NCBI RefSeq assembly: GCF_018812025.1 | Contig: NC_063057.1 | Span: 19,182,638 to 19,246,637, forward strand | Length of the DNA stretch: 64,000 nucleotides | Direction: 5' to 3' | DNA from: Megalobrama amblycephala | Taxonomy: Eukaryota > Chordata > Actinopteri > Cypriniformes > Xenocyprididae | Shown here: positions 53,691 to 64,000 of the stretch, piece by piece | Numbering within the stretch: position 1 is the first letter of the stretch | Layout of the letters: the number at the start of each line of letters is the position of its first letter | Position numbers and translations under genes: made by a program | Notes under the pieces: generated by a model | What the model was told of the DNA's origin: nothing | The model's input: only the letters and a program-made list of their open reading frames with translations | Database searches by the model: none

Positions 53691-54480
53691 TATACAATAG
53701 TTCTTTCTGGTTCTCGAATCTGACTGGGCTGAGAACTGTGCGATATTCATAACAGCACTCCTACCTTTTCACCGTTTGCATTAGACGTTTTCGGAGATAC
53801 GAGTTCCAGGCCGTGAGCGGCCATTCAGGTGCTCGTGTACCCGCCGAGAACAACTTCATCTCAGCCAGTGCTTCTGGGATTTGCCACTGGCTCTTATAGT
53901 GGTTAAACATGAGATATGTAATTCATTTTGGGTACATAAAACAAGCAATTTTTGGTATTATTAATCTATTACTTGTTCCGGAGCAAATTAAATTGGGCTA
54001 TGTTAAATTTAATATTAAGGCTATATTTAACTTACATCCTGTTTTTGTACGTTTGACTGAATTGTACAATTGTGTTTATTTCCTATTGTCATTTATAATG
54101 GCTATTGTTGTTCATTTAAATATTGTTGTTCTATAAATATTATTTTATATAAATAATATGTTGTATGTTGGTATTGAGAAAGGGTCCATTAGTGCGGTAA
54201 TATGGAATGAGTGAAAGTTACATTAATACGCCGTTAGATGGCAGCAAGCTTTACGAGTAAATGAGTCAGTTGCAAGAGACTTTTAAATTGAAAGGGACTT
54301 TTGTAAACAAAGGGCGTTTTAGCACCGTTATGGAAAATTCCTTTAACTGTAAAAAGGACAAATACAAAGATCGCTTTCCTCAGCGGACATTCAAACAGAT
54401 TTTTATTAATGGATATAATATTACGGACATCAACCTGAAGAATGGATGTTATATCAGACACAGGTAATGCTCACTCAGGT

Positions 54481-54482
<2 letters not shown>
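53691..54482. repeat. Probable fragments of a larger dispersed element
   Basis: GGTTCTCGAATCTGACTGGG with GTGCGATATTC, and ACGCCGTTAGATGGCAGCAA, are recalled from dispersed cyprinid repeats. Ends are not visible. Frames on both strands at 54234..54467 overlap, so neither is called. Confidence 0.4.

Positions 54483-54516
<34 letters not shown>
54483..54516. repeat. (TC)n microsatellite
   Basis: About 33 bases of perfect TC dinucleotide. A second, shorter TC run is at 54599..54615. Confidence 0.95.
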
Positions 54517-54518
<2 letters not shown>

Positions 54519-54846
54519 GTTGTGCTGATTGTTTTTGTGATAATGGTTTGATGTTTCTTTGTTATTGATGTAATAAAAGTATGGGTTAAAAATCAAATCT
54601 CTCTCTCTCTCTCTCAATAATACTGCACAAAATACAATGAGTTTCAATGGAGGGACTCAACATTCCTTCGTTACAAGTTCTAAAGTGAAGTTTTAGAAAT
54701 AGTAATGGATCCTTGGTCAAACTGTCAATTTGAGATCTGAATCCATGGCGGAAGGAAGTAGTTCTGCACAAAAGAGGGTTTTAAAGACACTCCATTGTTA
54801 TTTCTTATTTACACACTCGTACTGTCGAACTGTTGTATAAACATAA

Positions 54847-54943
54847 TATCACACTCTTAGCCATGCAATATAGGCTGTATATCAGCACGCTGTTATTACC
54901 TACGACTGATATACAGCCATATCGCATGGCTACGAGTGTGATA
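54847..54943. repeat. 97-bp hairpin
   Basis: TATCACACTCTTAGCCATGC and the inverse TATCACACTCGTAGCCATGC bound arms of about 40 bases that continue through GGCTGTATATCAG, with a loop of about 15 bases. It may be the core of a dispersed cyprinid element, consistent with neighbouring repeat fragments. Confidence 0.8.
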
Positions 54944-54986
54944 ATATAATATAATATAATATAATATAATATAATATAATATAATA
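54941..54986. repeat. (ATAAT)n microsatellite
   Basis: Nine perfect pentanucleotide units starting at the foot of the hairpin. Confidence 0.95.
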
Positions 54987-54989
54987 AAG

Positions 54990-56225
54990 TGTGTTTTTCT
55001 TAGATCCTTAAGTGTGCCGTAAATGTGAGATATATTCAAAAGTCACGTCATTGTGATTATCTTATTATTCTGTTAATTACACAATGTCTATCTATCATGT
55101 TCGCAACTGCTCAGAAAATGGTTAAATGGTGCAGAGTGGTTAAACTGGTGGAGTTTTCAACCTTATTCGGAATCTATTCAGAAATCACCACTTTCTGTCT
55201 CCTAAATTGAAACGAAAGATGAAATCACTTAAAATAATATATAAATAAGGCCTCATGCATCTGGAAGCATCTTCTCATTTCTGTCGCAGTCTACATTGGT
55301 GACTGTTCTCGAGGTAGTTATTGGGAAATTGATAGTTGATCAATACAAAACAATCAGCACCACTCCTTTCCCTTGGCCCTTAGAACCCTCTGGTCAGGGA
55401 AAACAATTTTCAATAAAAATAAATAAATAAATAAATAAATAAAAAATGAGTGTACACCAGATGGTTGTCGAATTGAGATAAAAGTGCACTGGAATCACTA
55501 TAAGCGAGGGAAAAATCATAAACCAAAACAAAAATCTAAAGCTTTTTCCTGATGTTTCAGGAGTACCGCAGGAATATCCAGATATAACAGAGAAAAGTGA
55601 GTGAGGAGAGAGACAAAGGAAGTGGAATAGAAGCAACGTCTCAATGCCATATGCCAATCAATAAATTATTCATGTGGGAGAGAGTCTGGGACTCCCTTCT
55701 CAATCACTGCACAAACACTCACAAACATCCCACACACTTATCTGGCTACAATGGGGGAAAAAAGACCTACATTTATTTTCACACAACACTGACACATTGA
55801 GTCACACTCAGAGAGTGACGTCAGAGACAGACACCTGCTGCAGCAGTCAGCACCCACTCTCACAGCAGTCTGGATGTGCCAGCTTACAAACCACCACTTA
55901 CGTCACTATTACACATGATCAGTGACACAACGAGCAAATAAAGAGTTTAATGAAGAACTTACAGTACATATAATGGAAAAAGGCTCTGTGTTATGTCAAC
56001 ACAGAATCATATATGACACATCCATGATTTATAATCATAGCTATAATTAGAACTTTTTTTTTATTTTTTTATTTTTATTTTAGATGTTTGATATAATGAA
56101 AACTACAGATGAAATTAAACATTTCTTGTTCTTTGTGTTTTCAGTCAGCTGGCATTTTGCAAGCTAAAATCTCAGCATTGTAAAGAAGTTGTTGCCCCCA
56201 ATGAGACTTTGTATATAATATAATA
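54990..56225. other. Noncoding stretch with an (AAAT)n run
   Basis: (ATAA)n at about 55418..55444. Frames on both strands at 55394..55925 have no domain or splice support. No transposon ends recognised. Confidence 0.4.
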
Positions 56226-56227
56226 TA

Positions 56228-58205
56228 TAATATATAAATACAGAAACACACTGCAAACACTCATAACGCAACCAAACACAGAAACATGCTGCAAATACTC
56301 ACAATGCAACTAAATACAGAAACAAGCTGCAAATATTCACAACGCAACCAAATACAGAAACACACTCCAAATGCTCACAATGCAACCAAACACAGAAACG
56401 CACTCCAAATACTCACAACGCAACCAAAAAGAGACACACTGCAAATACTCACAACGCAACCAAATACAGAGACACACTGCAAATACTCACAACGCAAATA
56501 CTCAAAACACAACTAAATACAGAAACATGCTCCAAATACTCACAACGCAAATACTCAAAACACAACTAAATACAGAAACATGCTCCAAATACTCACAACG
56601 CAAATACTCAAAACAACTAAATACAGAAACAAGCTGCAAATACTCACAACACAAATACTCACAACACAGCTAAATACAGAAACATGCTCCAAATACTCAC
56701 AACACAACTAAATACAGAAACATTCTCCAAATGCTCACAATGCAACCAAATACAGAAACACGCTGCAAATACTCACAACACAACCAAAAACAGAAACAAG
56801 CTGCAAATACTCACAACGCAAATACTCACAACACAACTAAATACAGAAACACACTGCAAATACTCACAATGCAACTAAATACAGAAACAAGCTGCAAATA
56901 CTCACAACGCAAATACAACACAGCTAAATACAGAAACATGCTCCAAATACTCACAACACAGCTAAATACAGAAACATGCTCCAAATACTCACAACTCAAC
57001 TAAATACAGAAACATTCTCCAAATGCTCACAATGCAACCAAATACAGAAACACGCTGCAAATACTCACAAAGAAAATACAACACAACTAAATACAGAAAC
57101 ACACTGCAAATACTCACAATGCAACTAAATACAGAAACAAGCTGCAAATACTCACAACACAACTAAATACAGAAACACACTGCAAATACTCACAATGCAA
57201 CTAAATACAGAAACAAGCTGCAAATACTCACAACGCAAATACAACACAGCTAAATACAGAAACATGCTCCAAATACTCACAACACAGCTAAATACAGAAA
57301 CATGCTCCAAATACTCACAACTCAACTAAATACAGAAACATTCTCCAAATGCTCACAATGCAACCAAATACAGAAACACGCTGCAAATACTCACAAAGCA
57401 AATACTCACAACACAACTAAATACAGAAACACACTGCAAATACTCACAATGCAACTAAATACAGAAACAAGCTGCAAATACTCACAAAGCAAATACTCAC
57501 AACACAACTAAATACAGAAACACACTGCAAATACTCACAATGCAACTAAATACAGAAACAAGCTGCAAATACTGACACCGCAAATACTCACAACACAGCT
57601 AAATACAGAAACATGCTCCAAATACTCACAACGCAACCAAATACAGAAACACACTGCAAATACTCACAATGCAACAAAATACAGAAACATGCTGCAAATA
57701 CTCACAACACAAATACTCACAACACAACTAAATACAGAAACACACTGCAAATACTCAAAACACAACTAAATACAGAAACATGCTGCAAATACAACGCAAA
57801 TACTCACAACACAACTAAATACAGAAACACGCTCCAAATGCTCACAACGCAACCAAATACAGAAATATTCTCACAACACAACCAAATATAGAAACACACT
57901 CCAAATACTCACAACACAACCAAATACAGAAACACAATCCAAATGCTCACAATGCAAACAAATACAGAAAAATGCTCCAAATGCTCACAACACAACAAAA
58001 TACAGAAACACACTTCAAAAGCTCACAACGCAACCAAATACAGAAACACGCTCCAAATGCTCACAACACAACCAAATACAGAAACGCACTGCAAATACTC
58101 ATAACGCAACCAAATACAGAAACAAGCTGCAAATACTTTTAATGCAACTAAATACAGAAACATGCACACAATGCAGCCAAATACAGAAACTCGCTGCAAA
58201 TAGCA
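56228..58205 (+). repeat. 2-kb minisatellite, 38-bp unit
   Basis: Roughly fifty units of AAATACAGAAACA(C/T)GCT(G/C)C followed by AAAT(A/G)CTCACAA(C/T)GCAACC/T. Many units carry an extra 15-base copy of CAAATACTCACAACG. Because 38 is not a multiple of three, each frame cycles through the three registers and stays open, giving peptide-like repeats with a 38-residue period. These are not genes. The units become irregular toward 58000..58205. Confidence 0.93.
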
Positions 58206-58540
58206 CAAAAATGTTTCAAGGGGACCCTTACAACTAATGAACCTGGCTGAGACATGCTTATTGTTCAATGTTTACTCATCAGTGGTGTTGTCGATGACAA
58301 GTGAGTTAGTAGAATAAGGGGTTAAGGATAGTAGAATAAGTTGACATGTAGTTGCAAAGTTACTTATAGTCAGTAGAATGTATGTTGAGGGACCATTAAA
58401 ATAAAGTGTTAGCAGATATTAAGCAGACAGTCTATTAATACTCTTATGACTATGAGTTGACATACATGTGCAATGTTACTAATAGTCAAAAGAATGTCTA
58501 AAGGGGACCATCAAATAAAGTGTTACCAGAAGCGACAGGA
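58206..58540. repeat. Two degenerate copies of a TAAAGTGTTA-ended element
   Basis: 58330..58410 and 58440..58525 both read TTGACAT(A)..GT-GCAA-GTTACTTATAGTC, AGAATGT, GGGACCAT, AATAAAGTGTTA. They look like a tandem pair of right halves of the MITE type at 6601..6800 and 53572. Confidence 0.5.
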
Positions 58541-59320
58541 AGAAAGGAACGAAAGGAAGACAAAAAGAAAGAATGACGCAGCAGGATTGGAAGAGGGGAA
58601 GAGAAAAGCCATTACAGCATCTTAAGAGAAGAAGACTCCCATCTATATTTCATAACTCCAAACAGCCCCTAACATCAGACATCAGCAGTGAGGCTGGCAA
58701 GACTTCAAAACTTTAACTGTGGAATGATCCAGAGTTCAACTTTTGCCTACGAGATAGATATTGGTATTCAATGAACGTACAAAACAATGGAATCCTATGT
58801 CCCTTTAGGACATCAATTACATTATGATATTTTACAGAGGAAGGACAGTGGCCATTCTGTTTTTACTTTGCTCAAGGGATCTATGGCCTTGTTTTAGTGG
58901 GACCTCAGAGAGGAATTACACCATATTTAGTAGTAAAATAGGTTAAATAAAGGTGTTTAAATCCATTCCGCAGATTTTTGCCATAATATATTTTGCTGAT
59001 CAAGCCCTTCATGATTAGTTAATGAGCAAACAGAGTCAAATAATCCAATAATGGACTGTACCAAGTTGCAAGTAGGGGATTTGTAAATAGTGGTGGTCCA
59101 AGCATGTGGGCTGGACTGAATAAATGAACAAAGGAATGTGGATTATTGACTGTTAACACATCACAGCTCACATTTTAACAAAAGGTCAAGGGCACAGAAT
59201 ATTTCCAGGATATTTGGCATAACATCCAGCACTGAAATTTAATGCAGATGGGCACAAACCCAAGACTCCTCGATGGCACATTTGGTGCGAGAGTGCTGGC
59301 ACTGTATTTTAAACCCACAT
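58541..59320. other. Noncoding stretch
   Basis: Purine-rich start (GGAAGAAAGGAACGAAAGG). On the minus strand 59000..59320 could be the 3' UTR of the candidate terminal exon that ends at 59322; no clear AATAAA was found close by. Confidence 0.3.
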
Positions 59321-59321
59321 T

Positions 59322-59428
59322 TCAATCGGAGTATTGAGTGGAGCACAAGGCAATGCCCAGAGTAAAAGCCCCAATGATGACAACAAGAGCGATCATATTC
59401 CACACACACTGTCTGAATGAATGGATAT
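59322..59428 (-). CDS. Candidate terminal exon encoding a membrane-spanning C-terminus
   Basis: On the minus strand a long pyrimidine tract ends CCCTCCCCCCACAG, an excellent acceptor. It is followed by an open segment coding IHSFRQCVWNMIALVV, IIGAFTLGIALCS, TQYSD and a TGA stop. About 22 residues (MIALVVIIGAFTLGIALC) are hydrophobic enough for one membrane span, leaving a very short tail. The codon is split after its first base. No protein family was recognised and the upstream exons are not visible, so it could be the last exon of another minus-strand gene or an alternative exon in the liprin 5' region. Chance remains possible. Confidence 0.38.
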
Positions 59429-59429
59429 C

Positions 59430-59882
59430 TGTGGGGGGAGGGAGAGAGAAAGAGAGGTACAGAGTGAGAGGAAAGGGAGGGCTGAGGTGAGTGAGTTCAA
59501 TGAAATCTGTGGATTTTTGTGGTGATTCAAGACAGGCAAAGAACCGCATATAACATATATAACCAACCACACAAATTATGATATAATGTTGTATTTGATA
59601 TACAGTGTGAGTGAAAGACTAGTTTTTAATGCAAATGCTTTCATTAAGTATAATATCAGTATAACATTTAACCGAAATTTTAGTGCAAACTTAATTTTTG
59701 AGAAAATGGACATTAAAATGTCTTAGCATTTGGTTTGCACTTGTAGCTTTAATGACAGCATGAACTCCACAAGCTTGGTCAATATGCAAAATGTATTTAA
59801 TCTGACATGTAATTTTAACCATTTTATGTCATTACGTTTATTTATATATTAGGTATAATTTAGATATATAAAGTATAATTTT
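59430..59882. other. Noncoding stretch upstream of the candidate exon
   Basis: Apart from the pyrimidine tract (seen as GGGGGGAGGGAGAGAG on the plus strand), nothing recognised; AT-rich from 59570. Confidence 0.4.
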
Positions 59883-60163
59883 TAGGGATGCACCGATATG
59901 AAAATTTTGGCCGATACTGATAATTCTCTATATTTAAAAACCGATAACCGATATATTGGCCGATTTTTGAGATATTTCAAGCAATTCAAAACAATCATGG
60001 TGAACAGTGCGCATCTGAAGTGTCTCCGCTGAAGGAAATAATCCATTATTTATCGGCTTTAATATATTGGCCAAATTGTCTTATTGAGCCGATAACGATA
60101 ACATTTAAAATGAACACATATCAGCCAATACCGATATGGTGGCCGATATATCACGCATCCCTA
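59883..60163. mobile_element. hAT-type MITE, exact 8-bp duplication
   Basis: TAGGGATGCACCGATATGAA at the left and inverse TAGGGATGCGTGATATATCG at the right, flanked by ATAATTTT (59875..59882, 60164..60171). CCGATA / TATCGG motifs recur in both arms. 281 bp, noncoding. Confidence 0.92.
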
Positions 60164-60171
60164 ATAATTTT

Positions 60172-61535
60172 TTTATCTTTATATTTGTTTATATAAATGT
60201 TTTTTTGTTTATTTGGATATTTAAATTAGATTTTATATCCCTGATTTTCAATGGTAGTCTCAGACTGGACTTTTTCACTGATATAACCTATAATAAACTC
60301 GCACACATTCAGTGGTGTGAAAAAGATCTTTTCCAACACACCCCCTGCCAAGGTCATACAAACCAGCTGTACATTTGATAAAATACAGCAAAAATGGCTG
60401 AGGTAGATTTTACACACCAGCACAACCAACAGGGTCAGTGGGACACGGAGGCCGTCCTATTCTCAGCCTGTCTGTCTACAGTGCAGACCAGTGTTTCCAC
60501 CATGAGTCTCCATCTATACTAACCAGTTGCTTCCATGTTTAATAATTAGCATCTGCGAAGTTGCAAAAATTACTAAATTTGAGATTTGAAAGCAGATAGT
60601 GCTGTATTCTTAGTTCTATATACATCATTTTTTGGGGCCTTGAACTTAAAGGAATATTCTGACAGCTACTACAAAATATTTTATACTTTTAAAAAAATAC
60701 ACTGAACAGTCACACACTTCCTTTAATAGACAAGATGTGATGGCATGACAATTTTTACACAACATGGCCAGGTGACAGTAAAAATGCATACTGTATAAGC
60801 ATTTGCGTGTAATATCACAATTAAATGAGATGATTAATCCTTCAAATTTCAATAAAAGCTTCATGCTGTAGTAATTCAAACATTCTTTGCTTGACTGTAC
60901 AGCTAAACATTTGTACATTAGAGATTAGATCACGTTCACATTCACTCAGTCCAGCAGCACATGTGAATAAGGTCCATTACAGCCGGACCACAGGCAATGC
61001 AGGAACAATTCCCATGACATTCCCAGTTCACCTAGCAAGCCGGCATGTTACAGTGATCTCATCTCTTTCAAAACAGCCTTTTGCGCTGCTGTGACTCTAA
61101 TTGGAGAGAATCCTCAACCATTGTCTCAAGCGCATTACATCATGCCTGTCTTTGCCTTTCTCTCTCTCCCTCCCTCCTCTCTCTTTCCTTTCTCTCTGTC
61201 AGTGTCTTCCATTGATCTATACACCTTTTCCCTGTATGAGATATGAAAGATTATCATCAGTTCAACAGAACACACTTGCATTCATTCATTAATTCATTCA
61301 TGCATTCATTCATTCATTCATTCATTCATTCACTGATTGATCTCTGTTACTACAGCAATACCTCTCACATCTGTTGGAAGTTTCCTTTCACTAAACGGAC
61401 ATTTCCAAATCACCTTGAGAATGGTGCACAGAGAATATTGCATTTACACACATAAGTCAGACACAATGACTGTTGCATTGTATTTTGCATGCTGTCTTAT
61501 ACTCACTGTTCACTATGCAATATCAATGACAGCTG
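60172..61535. other. Noncoding stretch with simple repeats
   Basis: (CATT)n at about 61280..61331 and C/T-rich sequence at 61150..61200. Several short frames overlap on both strands with no domain. No transposon ends recognised. Confidence 0.4.
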
Positions 61536-61539
61536 CAAT

Positions 61540-61870
61540 CTAAGCGCGAGCGCACAGCTGCTCCAATCATCCGATTCACTACAAGGAAGCTTCACTGGCC
61601 AAAATCAGCACTGGTCCGGAGAAACCCGCATGAATATCCACCGCTGGCATCCTCAGAAACGCGATACTGTCCCGTATATCAATGACATTTTGATTTCCAG
61701 ATATGCCCATTAGTAATAAAATGGCACGTTAAGGATTCAGCGGCGAGAGCAGCGGTGGTTGGTAGAGACCATTGTTCAAGAAAAGAGGGGGAGTACGCGA
61801 CTGTCTTAAAGTTGCAGCTTTCCAACAAATAATTGGATCTCCTCCATTCGTTTCCATGTTCACGCATGCA
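61540..61870 (-). promoter_or_regulatory. Candidate promoter / 5' UTR region (CpG-bearing)
   Basis: A CpG-containing, non-repetitive patch (GCGCGAGCGCACAGC, GCGATACTGTCCCG, CAGCGGCGAGAGCAGCG, GTACGCGACTG) stands out from the AT-rich surroundings. The minus-strand liprin exon needs an upstream noncoding exon to its right, and this is the best-looking patch for it within the window. No TATA box, initiator or donor site was pinned down, so this is a guess from composition and position. Confidence 0.25.
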
Positions 61871-62263
61871 AATGTTTTGTGTATTTTATTTTTAAACTAA
61901 TTACATTTAGGAAAAAATCGTCTTAATGATGTTTTTCGAATCGACCAGGACATAACTACATAAAAAAAAAGACTATTAAACATTATGTAAACATTGCAAA
62001 AGTGCATGTTTCAGTGCGTGTTTGGACTAAATACTGTCGGGAAAAAACGACAACCACAGAACCAAATGACAAACCTAACAAACAAATAATAAATTAATAA
62101 ATAAATACAATTAGAGAGGAGAGTTGAAGTAGTATTGAATTAATGCACAGCTAAGATCCACTCAGTTTCATTCAGTGACTCTTTCTGCAGGTGACATCTT
62201 TATGTCAGTAGGTGGCGACAAGCGAGCATTGTGTATTACGAGTCATTTTGAATCATTCAACTA
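61871..62263. other. AT-rich noncoding stretch
   Basis: Includes (AATA)n-like sequence at 62085..62105. Nothing recognised. Confidence 0.4.
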
Positions 62264-63268
62264 TTAAAGGTGCAATATGTAAAAAAAAACTAGGCCAGTG
62301 TTATATATTTTTGTTCACTTGAGTACTTACAATATCCCAAATGTTTCCAACTATTTGTAAATCGTGAGAAAATTGCAATTTAACCAAGGCTCCGGGACGT
62401 GTGAGGAGTCGCCTGTCAATTGCGTCATACCCACGTTACAATCGGTGTCTGGTTTTATTTTATAGAAACTATGGAAACACCAAAGATGCTTTAATATATT
62501 ACATGTTTTAATAGACAAGGGAACAACTGTTTGGCTACGTTTATAGACAGAAAACTAATTATTGTTATATAGCTCAACACGTTTAGTCTTATGTTTAAAT
62601 CTAATTTTTGATTTTTTACGAGTACCATGCTATACCATACCTCAGAGAAAAACACTATTTTGTGAAGTAGCTAACATGGCATAATCAGATGGAGCTTTAT
62701 TTTTAGTAACACTAATACAGAATTTTCTCCATCATACAATACGTTTTAAAATTAATTGCATGCCATTTATCAACACAAGCCATCCAGCATTTATTAATAT
62801 GATATTCTAAAATCGATCTATCTTACTGCGGTGTGCAACAGTGTCTCACAGCAGCTGCCGAGCGAACACACAGAGTAAAGTTATAACATTATTTTCAACA
62901 CACTCAAATGTATCTAATATGATAAACAGAGCTGCGTTACCTCATACTCATGACCGGAAAAGCGGAAGCGGTGCAGGCGACTGTGGCATAATAAAAGTTC
63001 TGCTGCTCGCGGCGTGTGTTGCGCAATCCAGCGTTCAGCTCCCACAATACTCGTCCTGCTCTGCTTCATACTACAATAACGTTAATTAACGCATCCATGA
63101 ACATGATTTCTTCCTGAGTCCTATCCCAGTTGTTTCCACCATCCGTTGAGGTGAAGACTACATGTCCCAAGATTTCACGCTCAAACTTGCGTCATCAAGC
63201 TACGCTTTTGTTTGAATAGGCCTCTAGCGACCTCTAGCGGACAGAAATCTTACATATTGCACCTTTAA
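62264..63268. mobile_element. TTAA-type element, uninterrupted sister of 14045..16432
   Basis: Left TTAAAGGTGCAATATGTAAA, right inverse TTAAAGGTGCAATATGTAAG. It aligns with 14045..16432 across both sides of the hAT insertion there; the sequence GGTGCAGGCGACTGTGG near 62970 is the pre-insertion site. Its right TTAA is shared with the next element. Confidence 0.87.
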
Positions 63269-63673
63269 AGCGGAACTCAGTAAGATTTGCGAAGCTTCCC
63301 CTACAGGTTCCTTCAGTGAATCACACTGTCTTAAATACTCCAAGCGCAGCTCTGGACTACAACGACTACAACGCTCACCAGCGCAGAAGTTTTGCAAATA
63401 CAGTACAAGAAATCTCGATGGAGGTGGGTAATTTTCGAAATTGTCTTATAAAGTCATAATATATACATTGTTTTTGAATTACCGTAAAGCATTTTGTCAC
63501 TCTCGCATGAACGTGAACATGAGGCGAGATTGTGTCGGTTCGGCGCAGCTCAACTTGCAAGTGCTGTTTTCTGGCGTAGACGTGCCAGAGGGGGTTAGTG
63601 CACGCCTCAAACACACCACAAGTCAATTAACCATCGTAAGGACTAATTACTAAGTTACTTAGTTCTGCTTTAA
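63265..63673. mobile_element. TTAA-type element TTAAAGC(G/A)GAACT, abutting its neighbour
   Basis: Left TTAAAGCGGAACTCAGTAAG, right inverse TTAAAGCAGAACTAAGTAAC. It begins with the same TTAA (63265..63268) that ends the preceding element. 409 bp; the overlapping frames of 70 and 83 codons on opposite strands are incidental. Confidence 0.7.
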
Positions 63674-63694
63674 CCAAACAACATGCAACTCTTA

Positions 63695-64000
63695 GGGGCC
63701 GTTTACACGACACCATTTTCAACTAAAAAGGGAACATTTTTTATGCGTTTTGGCCGTTCATTTACACGACAAAATGCCTACAAAAAATTCAAACTTTTGA
63801 AAACAGGTTTCAAAGTGCAAGTTTTTGAAAATGGTCTCTGTGTAAACAACAAAAATGGGAATCTGTGAAAATGATTACATCATACACATGCACATAACAT
63901 GTTCAGTCTATAGTGTTTCATCGCCATCTAATGGCCTGCCAGCAGAATACAGAGTTTTTAGTCATTTTCACGGATTCGTTTGAATGGGGATCGTTTTAAC
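63695..64000. mobile_element. Left part of a GGGGCCGTTTACACGAC element, runs off the window
   Basis: GGGGCCGTTTACACGACACC starts after TTA and the interior repeats TTTTGAAAA and TTTACACGACAAAATG, recalled from a cyprinid DNA-transposon family. The right end would lie beyond 64000, so it cannot be classified; TTA at the left would fit Harbinger. Confidence 0.5.

Noticed and set aside
56286..57891. Series of 64-100 codon frames with repeated QILTTQLNTET-like peptides
   Set aside because: Products of the 38-bp minisatellite cycling through three registers. No start context, splice sites or non-repeat sequence.
56228..58205. Regular array of short repeats resembling CRISPR
   Set aside because: Adjacent units are near-identical without unique spacers, and the DNA is vertebrate.
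1..64000. tRNA, rRNA, snRNA or microRNA genes
   Set aside because: Only tRNA-like SINE fragments (about 3230 and 49520..49600) were seen; no complete cloverleaf or known small RNA was recognised by eye.

Overview
The window is vertebrate nuclear DNA from a teleost, most likely a cyprinid (zebrafish/carp/goldfish group). It is AT-rich and has no dense gene array. It is packed with short DNA transposons whose ends look like cyprinid families: TTAA-flanked foldback elements, hAT elements with exact 8-bp target duplications, Harbinger-like, CACTA-like and Tc1 elements. The species call rests on this repeat content and on one protein-coding exon, recalled from family knowledge and not from any search.

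Host gene content is very low. One exon is firmly recognised: minus strand 47465..47713 is the first coding exon (83 codons, MMCEVMPT start) of liprin-alpha, best matching ppfia2. Transcription runs toward lower coordinates, so the left 47 kb is probably its first coding-region intron. No second liprin exon was found there. The right 16 kb would be upstream introns, 5' UTR exons or flank. A second exon-like segment (59322..59428, minus) has a strong splice acceptor and encodes a membrane-spanning C-terminus; its gene was not identified. A GC-richer CpG-bearing patch at about 61.5-61.9 kb is a weak promoter candidate.

The most striking object is a young, structurally complete, gag-only LTR retrotransposon at 32529..35271. 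It has two 281-bp LTRs differing at 2 positions by eye, a 5-bp duplication CATAG, and one intact 680-codon ORF filling nearly all the internal region. The ORF has a short Gag-like N-terminus, a KRRRRKK basic patch, a large in-frame minisatellite (EPSSPVSA, AEQAAPVSA units) and a second repeat near the C-terminus. There is no protease, RT or integrase, so it must depend on another element. A GC-rich nested hairpin lies between stop codon and 3' LTR and includes the polypurine tract.

The rest is layered mobile DNA, much of it datable by nesting: a hAT element (14780..16153) inside a TTAA element whose unoccupied relative is at 62264..63268; a retroposon inside a TTAA element (39620..41474); a LINE reverse-transcriptase fragment with a broken active site inside another (47837..49089); a Harbinger relic inside 37086..38541; and a cyprinid repeat split by a 1.2-kb tandem-repeat block that itself carries a Harbinger-like insertion (45165..46735). 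A 2-kb minisatellite with a 38-bp unit lies at 56.2-58.2 kb. Repeat family names are inferred from ends and target duplications only.
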